Assembly (NCBI RefSeq): GCF_002920535.1
Contig: NZ_PQSS01000025.1
Span: 27,301-91,300 of the forward strand
DNA: 64,000 nucleotides
Reading direction: 5' to 3'
Source: Streptomyces sp. Ru71
Lineage (GTDB): Bacteria > Actinomycetota > Actinomycetes > Streptomycetales > Streptomycetaceae
Part shown: one piece after another, positions 58,272-64,000 of the stretch
How the letters are laid out: every line of letters begins with the position of its first letter
Position numbering within the stretch: position 1 is the stretch's first letter
Made by a program: the position numbers and the translations under genes
The notes under the pieces: generated by a model
What the model was told of the DNA's origin: nothing
The model's input: the letters and a program-made list of their open reading frames with translations, nothing else
The model's database searches: none

Positions 58272-59824
58272 CGACCGAGTCCCACGTGTCCCATCCGGTC
58301 ACGCCCCGCCGTACATATCTGATCGGCCGCGCCCGGCCGAACGCCATCGTCGGACGCAACCGCGAACCCGGCGAGCTCGCGCTGATCATCGTCGGCGCGT
58401 TCCTCGGCATGATGTGCGGACTCCTCGTCCCCGTCCTCTCCCTGCGCATCGTGCTGCTGATGGGCTTCCCGCTGCTCGCGCTCGCCGCGGTCTACGTGCC
58501 CTACAAGCGGCGCACCTTCTACCGCTGGTTCGAGATCAACCGCAGCTACAAGCGCACCCTGCGGCAGGGCGCCACCTACCGCTCCGGCGCCATCGAGGCC
58601 GGCACCCGGCTCGACGGCAAGGAGATCGAGATCGGCCCGCCGCCCGGCATCGGCCGGATCAGCTGGCTCGCCGCCCCCTTCGGGCCCGACGAGATCGCCG
58701 TCCTCCTGCACGCCGACCGCAGAACCGTCACCGCGGCCATCGAGATCGAGGGCCCCGGCGTCGGCCTGCGCGACAGCGAGGACCAGGAAGCCCTCGTCGA
58801 CCGCTTCGGCACCCTGCTCAAGCACGTCGCCAACGGCGACGGCTTCGTCACCCGGCTGCAGATGCTCGCCCGCACCCTGCCCGCCGACCCCGACGCCCAC
58901 GCCAAGGACGTCGCCGTCCGCGGCGACGACAAGGCGCCCGGCTGGCTGCAGGAGTCCTACGACCAGCTGCTGTCGATGGTGTCCACCTCCAGCGAGCAGC
59001 ACCGCGCCTACCTCGTCGCCTGCATGCACTACACGCGCGAGCTGGCCGCCGAGGCCAACGCCATGGCCCGCTCCGCCCGCACCCACGGCGGCAAGGTCGA
59101 CCGCGACGCCGGCCTGGCCGTCGTCATGGCCCGCGAGCTCACCGACATCTGCTCGCGCCTGCAGGAGGCCGACATCCGCGTCCGCCAGCCCCTCGGCCAG
59201 GGCCGGCTCGCCTCCCTCATCCACTCCATGTACGACCCGGACCACCCCATCGACCACATCCAGGCGATGACCAAGCGCAACGCCTGGCCGGCCGAGCTGG
59301 ACGCCCGCGAGCCCACCTTCCTGCAGGCCAAGACCCGCGAGTCCTCCACCCGCGCCCCCTGGTGCCACGCCACCGCCTGGATCAAGGAGTGGCCGATGAC
59401 CCCGGTCGGCGTGAACTTCCTCGCGCCGCTCCTCGTCCACACCCCCGACGTCATCCGCACGGTCGCCGTCACGATGGACCTCGAACCCACCGAGGTCGCC
59501 ATCGAGCGCATGCTCACCGAGAAGACCAACGACGTCGCCGAGGCGTCCCGCGCCGCCAAGATGAACCGCACGGTCGACCCGCGCGACATCGCCGCCCACA
59601 ACCGCCTCGACCAGCGCGGCGAGGACCTCGCCAGTGGCGCCGCCGGAGTGAACCTGGTCGGCTACATCACCGTGTCGTCCCGCTCCCCGGAGGCGCTCAA
59701 CCGCGACAAGCGCACCATAAGGGCCTCGGCCGGAAAGTCGTATCTGAAGCTGGAGTGGTGCGACCGCGAGCACCACCGCGCCTTCGTGAACACACTTCCG
59801 TTCGCCACCGGCATCCGAAGGTAG
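58268..59824 (+). CDS. cmdC: SCO6880-family membrane-associated protein
   Basis: The product is 518 aa from a TTG with GGAGGTGAAG 4 nt upstream; the start overlaps the previous stop. Two membrane helices (about 37-58 and 60-75) precede a large cytoplasmic domain (GIGRISWLAAPFGPDEIAVLL in pieces, WLQESYDQLLSMVSTSSEQH, TYPE VTMDLEPTEVAIERMLTEK). This family is found only beside VirB4-like ATPases in actinobacteria and resembles a fused PrgI/VirB4 N-terminal domain. It should dock the ATPase on the channel. Confidence 0.8.
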   Translation: MTTESHVSHPVTPRRTYLIGRARPNAIVGRNREPGELALIIVGAFLGMMCGLLVPVLSLRIVLLMGFPLLALAAVYVPYKRRTFYRWFEINRSYKRTLRQGATYRSGAIEAGTRLDGKEIEIGPPPGIGRISWLAAPFGPDEIAVLLHADRRTVTAAIEIEGPGVGLRDSEDQEALVDRFGTLLKHVANGDGFVTRLQMLARTLPADPDAHAKDVAVRGDDKAPGWLQESYDQLLSMVSTSSEQHRAYLVACMHYTRELAAEANAMARSARTHGGKVDRDAGLAVVMARELTDICSRLQEADIRVRQPLGQGRLASLIHSMYDPDHPIDHIQAMTKRNAWPAELDAREPTFLQAKTRESSTRAPWCHATAWIKEWPMTPVGVNFLAPLLVHTPDVIRTVAVTMDLEPTEVAIERMLTEKTNDVAEASRAAKMNRTVDPRDIAAHNRLDQRGEDLASGAAGVNLVGYITVSSRSPEALNRDKRTIRASAGKSYLKLEWCDREHHRAFVNTLPFATGIRR

Positions 59825-59838
59825 GGGCTGATTCGCCG

Positions 59839-61260
59839 ATGCGGGATCCGCTGTCCGTCCTCACCGACGCCTTCACGTCCTTCCTGTTCGGGAAGGTAGA
59901 GACGACCCGGCTGCCCGTGCGCACCTCCACGGGCCAGGCGCAGGCGGTCTACCTGCCGACCGCCGCCCCGGGCCTCGGCGACTCCGGCGTCATCATCGGC
60001 CGCGAGGTCTACTCCGGAAAGGGCTACATCTACGACCCCTTCCAGCTCTACGGCCAGCAGCTCCCGGCCCCGCACTGGCTCGTCCTCGGCGAGTCCGGCA
60101 ACGGCAAGTCGGCCCTGGAGAAGACGTACGTCCTGCGCCAGCTGCGCTTCCGCGACCGTCAGGTCGTCGTCCTGGACGCCCAGGGCGAGGACGGCGTCGG
60201 CGAGTGGAACCTGATCGCGCAGGAGCTGGGGATAACTCCCATCCGGCTCGACCCGACCGCCGCCCTGGACCACGGCATCCGCCTCAACCCCCTGGACCCG
60301 GCGATCACCACGACCGGCCAGCTGGCGCTGCTGCGGACCATCATCGAGGTGGCCATGGGCCACGGCCTCGACGAACGCGCGGGCTTCGCCCTCAAGGTCG
60401 CCCACTCCTACGTCAACGAGACGATCGTCGACCGCCAGCCCGTCCTGTCCGACATCGTCGAGCAGCTACGGCACCCCGAACCGGAGTCGGCCGAGGCGAT
60501 GAACGTCGCCATAGACGACGTGCGGGCCTGGGGGCTGGACGTCGCCCTGGTGCTGGACCGCCTGGTCGACGGCGACCTGCGCGGCATGTTCGACGGCCCG
60601 ACCACGGTCGGCATCGACCTCGACGCCCCGCTGATCGTCTTCGACCTCTCCCACATCGACCGCAACTCCATCGCCATGCCCATCCTCATGGCGATCGTCG
60701 GCGTGTGGCTGGAACACACCTGGATCCGCCCCGACCGCAAGAAGCGCATCTTCCTCGTCGAAGAGGCCTGGCACATCATCAACAGCCCCTTCGTGGCCCA
60801 GCTGTTCCAGCGGCTGCTGAAGTTCGGCCGCCGCCTCGGCCTGTCCTTCGTCGCGGTCGTCCACCACCTGTCCGACGTCGTCGACGGCGCCGCCGCGAAG
60901 GAAGCGGCCGCGATCCTGAAAATGGCCTCGACCAGGACCATCTACGCCCAGAAGGCCGACGAGGCCCGGGCCACGGGCCGCGTGCTGGGCCTGCCCCGCT
61001 GGGCGGTGGAGATCATCCCGACGCTCACCCCCGGCATCGCGGTCTGGGACGTCAACGGCAACGTGCAGGTCGTCAAACACCTGATCACCGAGGCCGAACG
61101 TCCCCTGGTCTTCACCGACCGCGCGATGACCGAGTCCTCCGCCGACCTCGCCGACGACGCCCTGCGCGCCGCCGAGCTGGAGGCCGAGGAACGGGCGGCG
61201 GCGTTCATGGAGCAGCACCTGGCCGACCTGGGCGGCTCGTCCGAGTCGACGGTGGCCTAG
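59839..61260 (+). CDS. cmdB: VirB4/TraC-like conjugation ATPase
   Basis: The product is 473 aa. Walker A GESGNGKSALEK near residues 84-95, Walker B RIFLVEEAW near 305-313, followed by the RecA-like region VAVVHHLSDVVDG and KMASTRTIYAQKADEA. It is the motor ATPase of the set. cmdB of S. coelicolor is the ATP/GTP-binding member, which supports the letter assignment. 14 bp after cmdC. Confidence 0.85.
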   Translation: MRDPLSVLTDAFTSFLFGKVETTRLPVRTSTGQAQAVYLPTAAPGLGDSGVIIGREVYSGKGYIYDPFQLYGQQLPAPHWLVLGESGNGKSALEKTYVLRQLRFRDRQVVVLDAQGEDGVGEWNLIAQELGITPIRLDPTAALDHGIRLNPLDPAITTTGQLALLRTIIEVAMGHGLDERAGFALKVAHSYVNETIVDRQPVLSDIVEQLRHPEPESAEAMNVAIDDVRAWGLDVALVLDRLVDGDLRGMFDGPTTVGIDLDAPLIVFDLSHIDRNSIAMPILMAIVGVWLEHTWIRPDRKKRIFLVEEAWHIINSPFVAQLFQRLLKFGRRLGLSFVAVVHHLSDVVDGAAAKEAAAILKMASTRTIYAQKADEARATGRVLGLPRWAVEIIPTLTPGIAVWDVNGNVQVVKHLITEAERPLVFTDRAMTESSADLADDALRAAELEAEERAAAFMEQHLADLGGSSESTVA

Positions 61261-61280
61261 GCGAAGCGGGGAGGGCAGTC

Positions 61281-62762
61281 ATGAGACCGGGTGACGACCG
61301 CGACGGCCGCCGCGAGCAGCAGGGCGGCATCCCCGACGGCCTGCTGATCGGCATACTCGCGTTCCTGCTCGGCATGACCCTGCTGGTCTGGACGGCGACG
61401 GGCCTGGCCGCCCTCTTCTCCCACGGCTCCTGGCCCACCGAGGTCACCTTCACCCGCACCCCGCTGGCCATGCGCCACCTGATCGGACAGCCCCACGACA
61501 TCCCCGGCGCCTGGCCCGACACCCCGGCCGGCGAACTCTCCGGCTACGGCCTCTTCTGGGGCCTGTTCATCGGCCAGCTGATGGTGCTGCTCGTTCTGAC
61601 GGTGTTCGTGATGGGCACCCTGGCCCGCTGGCGGGCGGGCCGCACACGACGCCGGCAGGAGAAGGCGGCGGCCCCGGCCGCGCGGCAACCGGAAACCCCC
61701 GAGGTCCCGGTCCCACGAACCGAACCCGCCCGCCCGGAACTGCTGCTGCCGGACCCCGTACCGGCGACCGAGGCGGAGCACCCCGCCACCCCGCTCACCG
61801 CCGAGCAGCCGACGACCGGCTGGGACGCCCTCCGCCCCGCGGGCACCGTGCACTACGCCCCCAGGGAACACCGCCGAGCGACGGCCGCCCTGGCCGTACG
61901 GGACGCCGAAGGCCCCGCCCTGGTGGTCACCTCGGACCCACGGCTGTGGCAGGACACCAAGGACGCCCGCGCCAAACTCGGCCCCACCCACCTCTACGAC
62001 CCGGCGCACCTCTGCGACACCCCGGCACGCTTGCACTGGTCGCCCACCACCGGCTGCGAGGACAAACAGACGGCCAAGGACCGCGCCGCCGCCCTCCTCG
62101 CCCCCGTCCGCCCCACCTCCCGCCTCGACCAGGCGGTCGGCGACACCGCGGAAACCATCCTCCGCAGCTACCTGCACGCCGCCGCCATCGACGGCCGCAC
62201 CCTGCGCCACGTCCACCGCTGGTCCCAGGGCACCCAGATCCAGGACGCCGTCCGCGTCCTGCGGACGAACCCCAAGGCCGCCGCCGGTTCCGCCGGCGAA
62301 CTGGAAGCCGCGCTCACCGCCCACCCCGACCGCCGCGACATGGCCCAGGAGCTGCTCACCCGCGCCCTGTCGGCCCTGTCCACGGTCAACATCCGCGAGG
62401 CCTGCACCCCAAACCGAACTGATGCCCTCGCCTTGGATTCCTTCGTCCATGAAGGGGGCACCCTTTATGTGGTGGGTGAATCCATCGAGGACCCCAGGAC
62501 CGACCCGGGCGCGATGCCCCTCCTGACGGCCCTCGTCTCCAGCGTGGTCGAGCGCGGCCGGCGCATGGCCGAACGGTCATCCTCCGGTCGGCTCGACCCA
62601 CCATTCACGCTGGTCCTGGACGACATCGCCGCCGTCGCCCCGCTCCCCCAGCTCCCGGACCTCCTGTCCGGCGGAGCCGACCGGGGCCTGCCGACGCTGG
62701 CCCTGCTCCGCTCCCGCGAACAGGCCCGCTCCCGCTGGCCCCACGACGAACTCCCCGTCTGA
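61281..62762 (+). CDS. cmdA: Coupling-protein (VirD4/TraG)-like membrane protein lacking a P-loop
   Basis: The product is 493 aa with two membrane helices (about 18-45 and 90-115), a Pro/Glu-rich linker, and a VirD4-like domain: ALVVTSDPRLWQDTKDARAK, LGPTHLYDPAHL and DKQTAKDRAAALL correspond to the stretch after Walker A, and FTLVLDDIAAVAPLPQLPDLLSGG to Walker B onward. At the position of Walker A the protein reads EHRRATAALAVRDAEGPALV with no GxxGxGK[ST]. So nucleotide binding is unlikely and DNA pumping by this subunit is doubtful. Confidence 0.75.
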   Translation: MRPGDDRDGRREQQGGIPDGLLIGILAFLLGMTLLVWTATGLAALFSHGSWPTEVTFTRTPLAMRHLIGQPHDIPGAWPDTPAGELSGYGLFWGLFIGQLMVLLVLTVFVMGTLARWRAGRTRRRQEKAAAPAARQPETPEVPVPRTEPARPELLLPDPVPATEAEHPATPLTAEQPTTGWDALRPAGTVHYAPREHRRATAALAVRDAEGPALVVTSDPRLWQDTKDARAKLGPTHLYDPAHLCDTPARLHWSPTTGCEDKQTAKDRAAALLAPVRPTSRLDQAVGDTAETILRSYLHAAAIDGRTLRHVHRWSQGTQIQDAVRVLRTNPKAAAGSAGELEAALTAHPDRRDMAQELLTRALSALSTVNIREACTPNRTDALALDSFVHEGGTLYVVGESIEDPRTDPGAMPLLTALVSSVVERGRRMAERSSSGRLDPPFTLVLDDIAAVAPLPQLPDLLSGGADRGLPTLALLRSREQARSRWPHDELPV

Positions 62763-62775
62763 CCCGCGGCTCCGG

Positions 62776-63342
62776 TCAGAGCCGCTCCAGCACGAACTCC
62801 AGCTCCGACTCACCGGGCGCGTCCCCCAACGGCACGGTGACCCCGCTCGGCACGAAGCCCACCTTGCGGTAGAAGGCCTGGGCCCGCCGGTTGTCCTCGT
62901 GCACGATCAGCCGCACCCGCTCCAGGCCGATCCCCCACGCCCACTCCAGCGCGGCGTCGAACAGCGCCTTGGTCAGCCCGGTCCCCCGGTGCTCGGGCCG
63001 CACATACACCCCGACGACATGCCCCTGCCGCCGCTCCACCGGAAACCCGGCCCAGTCCGTCGTGCCGGCCTCCTCGACCAGCACGGTGGCCGTGCCGACC
63101 CACCTCCCGCCGGCCGCTTCGGCGACGAACTGCCGCGCCCCGGACGCCCCCTCACCGGAGCCTGCCGCCCGCTCCTGCCAGAAGGAGTCCGGCCGCTCGA
63201 CGGCGTTCTCGTACGTCTCCAGGAACGCCAGATGGGCGAGGGGGTCCCGCAGGGAGGCGAGCCGCAGCTCCCGCACGGCACGCCACTCCTCGGCCCGTAT
63301 GGGACGGACGACCGGGTCACCACCGCTGATCAGGGAATCCAT
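62776..63342 (-). CDS. GNAT acetyltransferase
   Basis: The product is 188 aa with acetyl-CoA site VVGVYVRPEHRGTGLTKALF and closing helix LIVHEDNRRAQAFYRKVGF. A stand-alone cytosolic acetyltransferase; substrate unknown. The ATG at 63342 is chosen because family similarity starts with the VVRPIRAEEW strand. Convergent with the cmd cluster with 13 bp between stops. Confidence 0.87.
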   Translation of the reverse strand: MDSLISGGDPVVRPIRAEEWRAVRELRLASLRDPLAHLAFLETYENAVERPDSFWQERAAGSGEGASGARQFVAEAAGGRWVGTATVLVEEAGTTDWAGFPVERRQGHVVGVYVRPEHRGTGLTKALFDAALEWAWGIGLERVRLIVHEDNRRAQAFYRKVGFVPSGVTVPLGDAPGESELEFVLERL

Positions 63343-63424
63343 GCGGCCACGGTAACCATCGCCCGTCCGCCCCACACCTGATATTCGGCCGTCGTTGTCA
63401 GTGGCAGCACCTACTGTGAGCGCC

Positions 63425-63973
63425 ATGACGACACTGCCCGACAGACCCAACACCGCACTGATCATCATCGACGTCCAGAACGGCGTGGTGGACCAAGCCC
63501 ACAACCGGGACGCCGTCGTGGCCAACATCCGCACCCTGACGGACAGGGCCCGCACGGCCGAGGTGCCGGTGATCTGGGTGCAGCACTCCGACGAGGACCT
63601 GGAGTACGGCAGCAAGAGCTGGGAGTACGTCCCGGAGCTGGTCCGCCTCGACAGCGAGCCGCTCGTCCACAAGAAGTACGGGGACTCCTTCGAGGACACC
63701 GACCTGGAAGCCGTCCTGGCCGAGCACAAGGTGGGCCGGCTGGTGGTCACCGGCGCCCAGACGGACGTCTGCATCCGCTCGACCCTGCACGGCGCGATCG
63801 TCCGCGGCTACGACGCGACCCTGGTCGCCGACGCACACACCACGGAAGACCTCACCAAGTACGGAGCCCCTGCCCCGGAACAGGTCATCGCGCACACCAA
63901 CCTGTACTGGCGCTGGCACGCGGCCCCCGGCCGCAAGGGCGGCACGACGACCACCGCGGACGTCACCTTCTAA
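63425..63973 (+). CDS. Isochorismatase-family cysteine hydrolase
   Basis: The product is 182 aa. Triad: Asp in LIIIDVQNGV, Lys in HKKYGDSF and Cys in TDVCIRSTLHG. Such enzymes hydrolyse amides or vinyl ethers (nicotinamidase, N-carbamoyl compounds, isochorismate); the substrate is not predictable. TACTGT 7 nt upstream suggests a leaderless mRNA. It is complete within the window. Confidence 0.9.
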   Translation: MTTLPDRPNTALIIIDVQNGVVDQAHNRDAVVANIRTLTDRARTAEVPVIWVQHSDEDLEYGSKSWEYVPELVRLDSEPLVHKKYGDSFEDTDLEAVLAEHKVGRLVVTGAQTDVCIRSTLHGAIVRGYDATLVADAHTTEDLTKYGAPAPEQVIAHTNLYWRWHAAPGRKGGTTTTADVTF

Positions 63974-64000
63974 AAGGCGTCCGTAAAACTCTCCGTAAAC

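Noticed and set aside
57899..59776. 625-codon minus-strand frame opposite cmdC/cmdD
   Set aside because: Shadow of the plus-strand genes; no ribosome site or protein-like features.
55571..62762. Integrative conjugative element
   Set aside because: No relaxase, integrase, excisionase, tRNA gene or att-like direct repeats, GC like the core, and the cluster is known from the core chromosome.

Overview
The window is high-GC actinobacterial chromosome and is almost certainly from a Streptomyces. Codon third positions are strongly G/C, and GTG and TTG starts and probable leaderless starts are common. Several proteins match well-known Streptomyces products: DevA/DevB/DevE, RsiG, Nur, GlnR, MshD, PstSCAB, CsoR and the Cmd membrane cluster. 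The gene order reads like the core chromosome of S. coelicolor run in descending SCO number (roughly the SCO4190s to SCO4126). This identification comes from remembered gene order and protein motifs, not from a search.

Layout. 0-7.2 kb: the 3' end of an imine-reductase-like dehydrogenase, an APH-fold kinase, the developmental locus devB-devA / small membrane protein / devE, an Eis-like acetyltransferase and the c-di-GMP-dependent anti-sigma factor rsiG. 7.3-16.4 kb: housekeeping genes dtd, ygfZ, nur, a nitrobindin-like protein, sseA preceded by a Cys-containing leader peptide, a MoaD/ThiS-like protein, and two genes carrying single-base G-tract frameshifts. 16.6-22.5 kb: regulators, with a 17-codon upstream ORF coupled to glnR, a LacI-type repressor, an HtrA-like protease and an OmpR/HK two-component system. 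22.5-25.9 kb: a decayed island of lower-GC patches holding a pectinesterase remnant, a 3'-truncated DUF6177 gene, an immunity gene, a polymorphic-toxin C-terminal half, and a lipoprotein gene whose 3' end runs into the toxin gene. 26.2-29.2 kb: secreted 5'-nucleotidase and mshD. 29.2-33.7 kb: a five-gene, end-overlapping ECF sigma / anti-sigma-membrane / ABC operon. 34.0-34.7 kb: non-coding Streptomyces-type repeats. 34.7-44.9 kb: the phosphate region (ppk, CHAD protein, NUDIX hydrolase, PHO boxes, pstSCAB, and divergent Pit transporter with its DUF47 partner). 45-54.5 kb: csoR with its operator, small proteins, a berberine-bridge-type FAD oxidase, a PAP2 phosphatase, a cell-wall hydrolase, a Ser/Thr kinase, a secreted protease, and an SDR/TetR divergent pair. 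55.5-62.8 kb: the six-gene cmd cluster, which has the parts of a type IV secretion machine but no relaxase, and whose coupling-protein homologue has no P-loop. 62.8-64 kb: a GNAT acetyltransferase and an isochorismatase-like hydrolase.

Functional themes. Phosphate (ppk to pit), nitrogen (glnR), nickel (nur), copper (csoR) and sulfur (sseA leader) responses sit close together. Developmental control is represented by the dev genes, rsiG and cmd. The parts most worth attention are the collapsed toxin-immunity island, the shared DevA/DevE-region palindromes, the leader ORFs before sseA and glnR, and the Cmd secretion-like machine with its degenerate coupling protein.
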